A program made the translations under genes and the position numbers. Shown here piece after piece: positions 55,897 to 64,000 of a stretch of DNA of 64,000 nucleotides. Each line of letters begins with the position of its first letter. The first letter of the stretch is position 1. This DNA comes from Chelydra serpentina (taxonomy: Eukaryota; Chordata; Testudines; Chelydridae): positions 39,344,001-39,408,000 of the forward strand of contig JBAIAC010000008.1 in the NCBI GenBank assembly GCA_037349315.1. The letters are read 5' to 3'. The notes beneath the pieces were generated by a model that saw nothing but the letters and a program-made list of their open reading frames with translations, searched no databases and was not told where the DNA came from.

Positions 55897-57612
55897 ATGG
55901 AGGAGACCTTGAAGTGGCTGGTGAGCACGGTGCAGGAGGTGCAGCAGGCCCAGCAGGCAGACAGACAGGCCCTGATGACGTGGCAGGCGGACCAGCAAAG
56001 GACCCTCCAGGAGTTCATCAGGGAGCAGTCGGTGGCCCAGCAGCAGATCCTACAGAGGGTGGTGAGTCCGGCACCCGGGGATGGAACCAGGACGCCAGGG
56101 TGGGGGCTTTGCAAGATGAGCCCCACAGATGACCCTGATGCGTTCCTGGGGACATTCGAAAGGGTGGCTTCGGCGGCTGGTTGGGAGCGGGCCTCCTGGG
56201 CCCTGCGGCTCGCCCCGTACTTGGGGGGAGAGGCCCAAGCCGCATTCATGGCCTTGGGAGAGGCCCAGGCCAGGGACTATGAGGCGGTAAAGGCTGCAAT
56301 TCTGGACCGAGTAGGACTCTCCGCAGAGAGGTACCGACAGCGGTTCCGGGCGGCCCGCTGGATCGAGGGTGTGCGGCCCAGGGCATTTGCCCAGAGACTG
56401 ACAGATTGGGCCACCCGCTGGCTGAGGCCTACAGCCCAAACTATGGAGGAAGTGATGGATCAGATCATTTTGGAACAGTTCCTCCTGGGGCTCCCAGACC
56501 CAGTCAAGGTATGGGTCCGAAGACATCAGCCGGCCCGGGTGGTGGAGGCCGTCCGCCTAACGGAAGAATACGTAGAGGCAGAGGGGCCCAGGCGGGGGAT
56601 AAAGCCCAGTAAGGGGGCAGGATCGGGAAGAAGCCCGCCGGACTCTCTCTCTAAGAAGGGAACCGACCCGGGGCCCACCCGGAGTCGGGAGCTGACGTGC
56701 TGGCAGTGCGGGCGTCCGGGCCACAGAAAACAGGACTGCCCGCAAATGGAGTGTGGGCTGGCAGACTTTTGTGGGTGGACTGGGGGACGGGGGAGGTCGA
56801 GGAGACAGCCCCTGGCTACCGTCTCGGTATTGCTGGGGGGGGAGCCCCGGAAGGGGGTGGTAGACTCCGCCTCCACCCGCTCCCTGGTGCGGAAGGGCTT
56901 AATTAAGCCGCACTGGATGATCTCAGGAGCCAAAGTAGCCGTGAGGTGCATCCATGGGGACACCCGGAGGTACCAGATGGCCCGGGTACCCATGAAAGTC
57001 CAGGGGCGCTTCCAGTGGCGGCGGGTAGGAGTGGTCAAGAACCTGCCCTACCCGGTCCTACTGGGAGGTGATTGGGGATCCCTGTCGGGTGAAGCCCGGA
57101 GCCGAGACGAGGAACCGGAGGAAGGGGGCAGGGAGCACCCAATAGAAAGAATAGAAGTGACTGAGGAGGGGGCTGAACCCCCACCAGGGAAAGAATCCCC
57201 CCCCTCCCCCGAGGGGCCGGGGGAAGTGGGGGGCATGGGAAAGAAAACTCCTAGACAGAAAGCTGAGCCCCTTAAGGAGTGTTGGCTATGTGGCACCAAA
57301 GGACCCACCGGGCGGGAGTGCCGGGAGTGTGGCTCTCGGGAGCCTGGGGGAGACAAGGACCAGGGGGCTGGGGAACTGAACCCCGAGGGGGGGTGCCCAG
57401 GCCAGCAGACACCGCCAGACCAGGCCTGCAGTCTCTGCTACGCCAAGGGGCATACGGGAGACACCTGCCCCTACCAGGGATGTGGGGAAGGGCCTGGACG
57501 TCCCGAGGAGGGCCTGCACGAGGCCCCAGCGGGGACACTGACACGCCCCCTGTGGAGTGGATTTGTCCGCCCGAGGAGGGGCAGGGACAGGGTGAGCCTG
57601 GTGGCTCTCTAA
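55897..57612 (+). CDS. Gag-protease polyprotein of the young LTR element
   Basis: 571 codons from an ATG in ideal context (gctgccATGG) to the TAA before the purine tract. In order: Gln-rich coiled coil (residues 1-55, VQEVQQAQQADRQAL); capsid with a SCAN-like C-terminal region (about 75-215; DAFLGTFERVASAAGWERAS, EQFLLGLPDPVKVWV); CCHC knuckle CWQCGRPGHRKQDC (about 268); retropepsin-like domain (about 305-395) with VVDSASTRSLV and LPYPVLLGGDW; then an acidic tail with a degenerate knuckle (CWLCGTKGPTGREC, His replaced by Pro) and an intact one (CSLCYAKGHTGDTC). The protease active site reads Asp-Ser-Ala where Asp-Ser/Thr-Gly is usual, so proteolysis may be lost or altered. The Gag resembles that of the Gmr1-like element at 39277-40767. 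No stop or shift: the frame is intact. Confidence 0.9.
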   Translation: MEETLKWLVSTVQEVQQAQQADRQALMTWQADQQRTLQEFIREQSVAQQQILQRVVSPAPGDGTRTPGWGLCKMSPTDDPDAFLGTFERVASAAGWERASWALRLAPYLGGEAQAAFMALGEAQARDYEAVKAAILDRVGLSAERYRQRFRAARWIEGVRPRAFAQRLTDWATRWLRPTAQTMEEVMDQIILEQFLLGLPDPVKVWVRRHQPARVVEAVRLTEEYVEAEGPRRGIKPSKGAGSGRSPPDSLSKKGTDPGPTRSRELTCWQCGRPGHRKQDCPQMECGLADFCGWTGGRGRSRRQPLATVSVLLGGEPRKGVVDSASTRSLVRKGLIKPHWMISGAKVAVRCIHGDTRRYQMARVPMKVQGRFQWRRVGVVKNLPYPVLLGGDWGSLSGEARSRDEEPEEGGREHPIERIEVTEEGAEPPPGKESPPSPEGPGEVGGMGKKTPRQKAEPLKECWLCGTKGPTGRECRECGSREPGGDKDQGAGELNPEGGCPGQQTPPDQACSLCYAKGHTGDTCPYQGCGEGPGRPEEGLHEAPAGTLTRPLWSGFVRPRRGRDRVSLVAL

Positions 57613-57624
57613 AGGGGGGAGATG

Positions 57625-58078
57625 TGTGGCAGGGCAGGGGTAAAATCCCCCTTTAAAGCCCTGCCAAACTGCTGGCTGCAGCCTGCTCCCTGGCCAGGGG
57701 TAAGGCTGCAGGTATCCAGCAGGTGGCCCAGCTGCAAACCCTAATGAGGGAAGCTCAGAGGAACAGGCTGAGCTAAGTGCAGCCAGCTGGGGGGAGTCAG
57801 GAGGGCTATAAAGCCCAGGGCAAACCCCAGAGAAGGGGCTAGCCTGAGAGGAGACAGGAAGGTGGTCTCTGTATAGGAGAGGGAAACCTCAAAGGGCTAG
57901 CGGACCCTAAGGAGGGTCTGGGGGGGCACTAACTGTTGGGGGAATTGGGGAACTGCACCTGCACTGTAAATAAAGACACTTGGGTGAACCAGGAGAACAG
58001 GTGTTGGGACTTTTAATTGCACCAGCCAGACACAGGGCGCCGGGACGAGCGCGAGGAACCGGCGCGGACCCTGTGACA
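57625..58078 (+). repeat. 3' LTR
   Basis: 454 bp, apparently identical to the 5' LTR at every line compared; preceded by the purine tract aaaggggggagatg. Confidence 0.92.
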
Positions 58079-58255
58079 GGGACTAACAAATGTATTTCAG
58101 CATAAGCTTTTGTGGACTACAGTCCGCTTCGTCGGATGCATAGAATGGAACACAGAATACAGTAGGAGGATATTTATCCATTCAGAGAAACATGAAAAGG
58201 TGGAAGTAACCATACCAACTGTAAAAGGCTAATTAATTGAAAGGAACTATTATCA

Positions 58256-59169
58256 GCAAATTCACTCACAGCTAAACACAAGCACTCTGACCAGTCACTC
58301 ATGAATTACATACAGTGCAACACCCGAATGTTCTTAGCATGTTCTTAACAGTTTTGGCACCAGAAATGTTCATCTTGTACTGCACAGTACCCTCCTGGAC
58401 AATACAAACTCATGGTAAGTCCATCATTTCAGCAAAGGAAAATGATATATACACCAGCCTTGTTATCACAGTTGGAGTTTCCCACACACTCTAATCCAAA
58501 CATAGTGGTTAAGATAAAACAATAAGATAAGTTTAACTACAGAAAGATAGATTTTAAATGATTATAAGTGATAATGCTTAAAAGTCAGGATTGGTTACTA
58601 AAGAAAATAAGAGTAATACACAAGTTAATATCTAACTTAACAAGCTAAGTGAATTTAGAAGCAAAGGTTTTGTCTCACCATACACTGTTATCAATTTCAC
58701 AGTCTGCATCTCCTTTCAGCCTGGGACCAATTCCTCCTTATTTCAGTTGTTTGAGAGTCATTGATGTCATGAGCAGAGATATGGGAGGAGGAGAGATGAG
58801 GTGGAGGCCATTGTGTCTCATTCTTATACCCTCTCTCCTCTTTGAGGATTACCCCCCACTGGGTTGCAGACAAACAGTGTCTTGTTATGTGAGGTTTGAA
58901 CGGTCTCTGAAATTAAATGTAAATTTCTTGTTTTCAAGAATAGCTCCTTAAGCCGATGATTGCTCTTTAACACCTGGCTGGAATGCCAGTGAGTCTTTGT
59001 CTCTGAAAAACCGGTTTGGACCTGCTTGTCTGGCCCTTGGAGCATGTTAACAATGATATATAGTAGAATATTATAACTTCCTATACAATGTTGATATGCA
59101 CATTTTACCAAGACAATAATACTCAGCAGATTATGACTTTTCAAATGATACTTCACAAGACATACTTTG
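58256..59169. other. IQUB intron 7, nothing recognised
   Basis: No gene or named repeat; possibly further decayed Penelope sequence up to about 58270. Confidence 0.4.
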
Positions 59170-60140
59170 TACAAAATGTATCATAGTCTTGTAAAAGTGG
59201 TGACCATAATAGTATAGACTGTCACAAGCATTAATTGCACTGGAATCCACATGGATTTGTAAACACCTCAAATATGATATTAATGTGCCAAAAGCACATA
59301 CAACAACCATTCTGCACCTGCTGAGAGTGTAAATAAGCCTTTTTTTGCCAGGGCCTCTGAAATCAGTGTACAGTTTCAAAAGCCAAGGCAAAAGAGGACA
59401 CACAGGATCCCCCAACATAACAGTGGGAACAGTAACATTGTTTGTCAATGTCATTTGGTGGCAGTAGTATCCCAGTCTGTCCATGAATGTAGACTCCTGA
59501 ATGATGAAAAAGTCTGGTATTGTGAACGTTTCCTGCACAGCCCACATTGACACTCATAAATCTGCCTCTGTGGTCCATTAGTGCTTGCGTAACAATGGAG
59601 TAGTATCCTTTGTGGTTTATGTACTCATGTGCTCCTTGAGGAGGGCAAACTATGGGCACATGAATCTCATCAATACCACTACCAAAGTTAGCAAACCCCA
59701 TTCTTTCAAAGCCAGCAATTACCTCTGGAATATCTTTAATGCCCTCCACGTTGGGGTAAACCACAAACCTGATTGCTTCCATTATCTCTGCCACCACTAT
59801 TGATAATCGACTTTCCAACCCCAAACTGATTGGCAATGGACCTGTAGCAGGCTAGCCAGCTTCCAGACAGTTATAGCAAGCTACTTCTGTACTGGCCAGG
59901 GTGACCTCATGTGTGTCTCTTTTGGAGGGTGGAGGCAAGTTGCTCACAAAGCTCCAGAAATTTAGCTTTCTTCATGCGAAAGTTCTGGTCCCACTGCCGG
60001 TCATCCCAGGTCTGCATGACAATGTGGTCTCACCAGTCTGTGCTTGTGGCCCTGCACCAGAAGCAGCAGTCTACATATGGGGTATCAGCAGCTATGCCAA
60101 TTATACTGAGCAGCAACTGCCAGTGAGAGTCTAAAATACC
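59170..60140 (-). pseudogene. Older Harbinger transposase relic
   Basis: Minus-strand relic in two main frames (59836-59363 and 59553-59131) plus a decayed N-terminus to about 60140. Recognisable blocks: IAGFERMGFANFGSGIDEIH with the first Asp, EYINHKGYYSIVTQALMDHR, VMLGDPVCPLLPWLLK with the second Asp, and CRMVVVCAFGTL, where the catalytic Glu is replaced by Val. Several shifts. It includes its own copy of the block before CCTLHNIC, so it is not simply the other half of the fragment at 54963-55217. Confidence 0.8.
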
Positions 60141-61419
60141 AGGGTTCTCCTCTGCCACCGCCGCTTCCTACAGATCCATCAGGTACCTTTGGTGAGACAG
60201 AAAATGCCATTAAAATGTCCACCAGCACCTTGCAGATGCTTTGCCAGTTTCCTGACACAGAAGTAAAAGCACAAGCAAGAGCAGTTCATCAAAAGGCGCC
60301 TCCTCCACATTGCTGGCTCTGGTAGCTGGCAGAGCATAGAACACAAGGATTGGCAGGCAGTTCAAATTTCCTGTAACGTGCAGAGTGGGCAGTGGAGTTT
60401 TTCCCCAGTGCACCACGTTCCTTCGGCTAGAGCAGTGACATTGGTAGGGGCAAGGGCGCTAGGCAGTGTGGGATACGGTTACTTTGACTCAGGTCTGTGC
60501 ACTGCAGGGTGAATGCCAGAACCTTAGGTTTCAGCATGGGTCAGAAAAGTCTTAACCAACTGTTAAAATGCAATGTAGGTGCTCAAGCCCAGGGTTCCTT
60601 GACACAGGTCAGCTGACTCAAGTCCCACTAACCCTAGGCTTACATTGCTGTGTAGACATACCTATACTCTTATTCTCTTGAAATGTGAAAGTGGCACTAA
60701 CACACTTGGATCTGGGAGCCAGAGAACTTTAGGTCCAGCAATAGCAACCCCTATTATAGGGCTTGATCTTCCCCAAATTTATTAATAGAAAAACAAAAAA
60801 TGCCAAGAACTGCTGTTTTCAGAATTATAAATGCTTGACTGATTGACTGGGGGAAGATTGCTTGGACCCAATATTTATGTAAACTGGCCATTTTTACAAC
60901 CCAGTGATAACAATATTTCATCTTAAATAACATCTCCCAGAAAATATTCCACAGCACAATAGGCTTTAAGGGCTTAAGCCTGCAGTCCTTACAGACAATT
61001 CTCCCATTAACTTTAATGGCAGTTTTGCCTGATTAATGACTGCAGGATCAGATCTTGAGCGTGTATTCCAATACCACTTTCAGTAAGTTCATTTTAAACT
61101 AACAGAGCATTTCTCTGAGGGGGAATATCCGTTATTTTTAGTATGTTGTAAGTCTGAATTATTATGGCCTGCTTTTTTTTTATAAGTCATATAATATTGT
61201 AACTTTACTCTAGGGTACAATATATTGTGGAAACATTGATGGTAGAAAGAGCCTTCTGTATTAGATAAGTGTTAAAGCTGAGTCCTTGTTTATTATGGTA
61301 AGACTTTTTGTAACACAATGTACTTTTTTGGCTGTTGATCAAATTAAAATAACTCTGACTGATACAAATTGTTTCTGAACTGGATAAATTCATGGAGATA
61401 AAGTCCATTAATGGGTATT
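60141..61419. other. IQUB intron 7 end, mostly unrecognised
   Basis: 60570-60665 shares phrases with the MITE at 51738-52142 (aagcccagggttcc, ttgctgtgtagacatacc). The rest is AT-rich and unassigned. Confidence 0.35.
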
Positions 61420-61577
61420 AACCAGGATGGGTAAGGAATGGTGTCACTTGATCATTACCTGTTAGGTCCACTCACTCCGGGGCACCTGGCATTGGCCACT
61501 GTCGGTGGATAGGATACTGGGCTGGATGGACCTTTGGTCTGACCCATTACGGTCTTTCTTATGTTCTTATGTTCTTA
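61420..61577 (+). mobile_element. CR1 3' end touching IQUB exon 8
   Basis: CR1 3' UTR in sense orientation: accaggatgggtaaggaatg, cactcactccggggcacctg, ggctggatggacctttggtc, then three octamer tail units ttcttatg, ttcttatg, ttcttaag (61556-61579). It is the same sequence as the reverse complement of 4313-4530. The last unit runs directly into the splice acceptor AG at 61578-61579. Confidence 0.9.
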
Positions 61578-61579
61578 AG

Positions 61580-61750
61580 TGTTCAGAGCCAAAGAGATGG
61601 AAAGCATATGATGGAAAAATAACTGAAATGGATACACGGTTTACACTACGTGCCAAAGAACTGCTTGAGATCTACCGCAGCATTAGTATGAAAGACCTCC
61701 CAAAAGATGAGAGGCTGGATGTGCTGTTAACACTCAAACTTACAGTGAAG
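61580..61750 (+). CDS. IQUB: IQUB coding exon 8
   Basis: Acceptor AG at 61578-61579, in or next to a CR1 tail; donor GTGAAG|GTACAT. Phase 0 to 0, residues 633-689. It encodes CSEPKRWKAYDGKITEMDTR then RLDVLLTLKLTVK, lining up with human IQUB from CSAPKIWRTPNGKTIEMD to HTVK, which fixes the exon start to the base. The preceding exon ends FFLDK and joins in frame. Confidence 0.94.
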
Positions 61751-62996
61751 GTACATTTTGGTCTCCCCCTTAAGTTTAACTTTTGGTTATACATTCCATA
61801 CCTAGAGCCATAGTAATTTAATTGTTGCTGACACATCAGCAAGGTTTCTCTTGGCAAACAGTTGTGAGGATGTGGTGGCATGAATGAAAGCCTGGTGTGC
61901 TAACCAGTGCTATTTGTTAAATTAGGAAAGGTCAATATAATATAAATTCAAGTTTCACTATCACTTTGTATGATAAGTATTGATTTCTTAAGGTAATTTT
62001 AAAGTTAAAACCCTCCACTGTGATGTTAAATTTGTGTTAAATTTTAATACAGTTTTAGTAGGAAGTTTAATAATTACAGTAATTGGATAACACTGGGAGA
62101 GATACTTTTAATGTCATTTATTCATTTATTTTTTATGCTGCAGTATTTGAAATACCTTTTTAGAAACTTGGCTATGAAATGTCTCTTAGTTTGGGTTGTA
62201 ATTTTTCTGTCTCGCAGACATTAATTTCCTCTCCCCTTTTTAGTGGAGAAAAAATTAACAGGATTTTTTTTTTAATTTCCTTGTTTGAACATCACGAAGG
62301 CACTCAGGTACCTTAGTGATGGTACTTGCACCTAAATAGAATAGAAGACCCTGATCCTGATCTTAATGAAGCCAAAGTGAGGATTTTGCCTTGGCTTTGA
62401 TGGAATCAGAATTGGGTCCAAAGTCAGAACAGCTCTAGAAATAGTGCTGGTTAATCAACTGCTGCTGTCTGAGCCTGCAGAAGGAGCTTATAGTTTTTGT
62501 TTTTTGTTGTTTTCACAATAATAATGATCCAGATCAAATCCTGCATTCTTGGAAAACTGGAATTGCTGTAGAATCAGGATTTTTATTGGAGGAAAGAAGG
62601 TTGAATTTAAGCGGTATCATTCACCTGTCACCATCCGTCTCCCTTTCTGTTTTTTTGAGATAGTGGTAGAGGAAGGTCGGTAGCATCAGAAGAGACTATT
62701 TTTCTACTGTATAATTCTCCGTCAAACCTGCAGGGATTTCACCACAGAATATTACGCTGATTTTGTTGGTGTTATATATAACACACACACATAGCTCTAT
62801 ATGACTGTCCTTTTTTTGGATATTCTATATGGCATGCTTCCCAAGACGGTTTAACCTTTTTTTTAAATGCATACATTTAGGGTATAAATGATATATAGAA
62901 TATATACTGCATGTTTTGTTTTAATATCAATTTGTTCTATATCTAACGGTTTATCAGCAAGTATCCGTGTTGTAACTTTATTTTGTTTTTGTGTAG
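61751..62996. other. IQUB: IQUB intron 8, nothing recognised
   Basis: AT-rich with a short (AC)n at about 62779-62791. No repeat or gene recognised. Confidence 0.4.
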
Positions 62997-63173
62997 GAAC
63001 ATGAGTGTAAACTCACCCATGAAATAGTGGAATTAATTGACAGAGAGGCTGATCTTATGATGCGAGGTGTGAAAGAATGCAATCTAGAAGGACTCAGAAA
63101 AAGAATATGCACGTTATTTCTTCAGTATATTAAAACTCCAATCTTTAACCCTGAGGTTGCTAGAGTACTTAAG
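62997..63173 (+). CDS. IQUB: IQUB coding exon 9
   Basis: Acceptor gtttttgtgtag, donor CTTAAG|GTATTT; phase 0 to 0, residues 690-748. It encodes [40 protein letters not shown] and NPEVARVLK, almost the human sequence. The remaining C-terminal exons (about 200 residues in human, including a Cys-rich region) must lie beyond the window. Confidence 0.95.
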
Positions 63174-63793
63174 GTATTTCTCCTTTCTATTATAATCATG
63201 ATATTTGTCTATGGTAGTGTTCACTATCTGCTCGGTGTTTATAGGCAGAGAAGCAAAAATAGTCTTTCTACCAAGGAACTCGCAGTTTTAAGGATGGGCT
63301 CCGTCAGGCACAAGGTAATGGGAGAGAGGAAATGAGAAAATCATATGCTTTTTTTCTTTTTATTAATATAAGATTGGCCTTAGGTAGAACGGCAGGGGTG
63401 GGTCTCCAAGAGGAACTAAAATTTGGAAATGGTAGAAGCCTCACAGATGAGCTCAGGAAGGTCATACCACATATAGAGAGCAGTATGAAAGATGATATGG
63501 AGGTGGTTTTTTTTTGAGACTCTAACCAATGGGTGCTCTGTGTGGGAGCATTGGCAGAGCACAAGAGCTGTAAGGAGCAGAGTAAGGCAAGCTTAGGTAA
63601 GTAGGAAGTAGCAGATTCCAGGATCCACCCTCCAATTTTTTCCTCAACCACCTGCGCCCATTAATAGTGGTAAATAATTTTAAATAATTGTTAATAGTTA
63701 TTTAGTAAGTAGTTAATAGTTATAGTCTTAGTGTAAATAGTAGTAGGGGGGTAAGGGGCTTCTCCCCTTCCCTTCCTCCTGGTACCCGGGCTG
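63174..63793. other. IQUB: IQUB intron 9 and probable leader of a retroelement
   Basis: 63330-63500 may be old LINE sequence. From about 63520 (ctctaaccaatgggtgctct) to 63793 the sequence is probably the untranslated leader of the DIRS-like element, with the repeated tract ttaatagttatttag. Confidence 0.4.
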
Positions 63794-64000
63794 ATGCCTA
63801 GGTCTCTGGGTTTCAAACCATGCTTGGCCTGCCTTAAGCCGATGCCTACAGGAGACCCCCACGACTCCTGCTTGAAGTGCCTGGGGAAATCCCATCAAGC
63901 TGACAAGTGCCGCATTTGCAAGGCATTCAAACCTCGGACTAAAAAGAAGTGGGATTTTCGCTTGAAGCAGCTCCTAATGGAAGCGGCACTTAGCCCGATG
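63794..64000 (+). CDS. DIRS-like Gag N-terminus (LAP2alpha-like), cut by window end
   Basis: From the ATG at 63794 the frame is open to the window end (69 codons): MPRSLGFKPCLACLKPMPTG, then the CCHC knuckle CLKCLGKSHQADKC (C-x2-C-x4-H-x4-C), CRICKAFKPRTKKKWDFRLK and QLLMEAAL. I associate this N-terminus with turtle and crocodilian DIRS-type Gag genes often annotated as LAP2alpha-like; LAP2alpha itself has been traced to a DIRS1 Gag. Recalled, not searched. Integrity beyond 64000 unknown. Confidence 0.55.
   Translation, partial: MPRSLGFKPCLACLKPMPTGDPHDSCLKCLGKSHQADKCRICKAFKPRTKKKWDFRLKQLLMEAALSPM

Larger units (their letters stand above)
55395..58078 (+). mobile_element. Young non-autonomous LTR retrotransposon (gag-pro only)
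   Basis: Complete element of 2684 bp: 5' LTR 55395-55848, primer site 55850-55867, one Gag-protease frame 55897-57612, purine tract 57611-57624, 3' LTR 57625-58078. It is flanked by a perfect 5-bp duplication gggac (55390-55394, 58079-58083) inside a Penelope fragment. Both LTRs are 454 bp and I see no difference between them, so the insertion is very recent. There is no integrase, RT or RNase H; it must be mobilised by enzymes from a related element. Confidence 0.93.
55328..58255 (-). mobile_element. Penelope-like terminal fragment, split by an LTR element
   Basis: Antisense family A tail: gtttcagagtagtagccgtt ... ggaatacttgtggcacctta before 55394, and aacaaatgtatttcagcata, agcttttgtggactacagtc, cttcgtcggatgcatagaat after 58083. 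The two halves join exactly across the young LTR retrotransposon at 55395-58078. Confidence 0.85.

Noticed and set aside
1..64000. CRISPR arrays, operons, bacterial or phage features, tRNA and rRNA genes
   Set aside because: None seen; the DNA is vertebrate nuclear. The only tRNA-related sequence is the SINE head at 8819-8957.

Overview
The window is vertebrate nuclear DNA: spliced host genes spread over tens of kilobases and heavily invaded by transposons. Both host genes read on the + strand. The last coding exon of NDUFA5 (mitochondrial complex I) lies at 3474-3575. Most of IQUB (IQ and ubiquitin-like domain protein of motile cilia and sperm axonemes) lies between a CpG-rich promoter near 17.7-17.9 kb and coding exon 9 at 62997-63173; the remaining IQUB exons are beyond the window. 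The order NDUFA5 then IQUB on one strand agrees with what I recall of amniote synteny. The repeats (CR1 LINEs, a CR1-tailed tRNA-type SINE, PIF/Harbinger elements with a Myb-like partner gene, Penelope-like elements, Gmr1-like Ty3/gypsy elements and a probable DIRS-type Gag) point to a sauropsid, most likely a turtle. The species call is inference.

Layout: 1-2795 Harbinger copy inside an NDUFA5 intron, cut by the window edge; 2.8-4.3 kb end of NDUFA5; 4.3-17.6 kb intergenic DNA with two CR1 copies (one split by a hAT MITE, a solo LTR and a SINE), small Penelope-tail insertions, a second type of solo LTR and MITEs; 17.7-17.9 kb IQUB promoter with a TCTCGCGAGA element and an RFX X-box-like site; 17.9-20.9 kb intron 1; 20.9-26.2 kb IQUB coding exons 1-5; 26.2-30.6 kb intron with a Tigger-like element split by a Penelope inverted pair, then a 1.8 kb inverted Penelope element; 30.6-30.8 kb exon 6; 30.8-41.5 kb intron with a solo LTR and a 5 kb antisense Gmr1-like element; 41.46-41.64 kb exon 7; 41.6-61.6 kb intron with a complete 4.1 kb Harbinger element, Penelope pieces, two older Harbinger transposase relics and a very young gag-pro LTR retrotransposon; 61.58-61.75 kb exon 8; 63.0-63.2 kb exon 9; 63.8-64.0 kb start of a DIRS-like gag.

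The nine coding exons join in frame (874, 135, 168, 176, 156, 211, 176, 171 and 177 nt; 748 codons) and give an acidic disordered N-terminus with a tandem-repeat array, a ubiquitin-like domain, a conserved central region, an IQ motif with a charged helix and a conserved C-terminal segment.

The most striking observations are: the 3' splice site of IQUB exon 8 lies within or directly against the tail of a CR1 copy, which also supplies a good branch point; several Penelope-tail insertions have head-to-head inverted structure and long target-site duplications; a non-autonomous LTR retrotransposon has two apparently identical LTRs; and a 100-codon frame of unknown function occurs in both large Harbinger copies.
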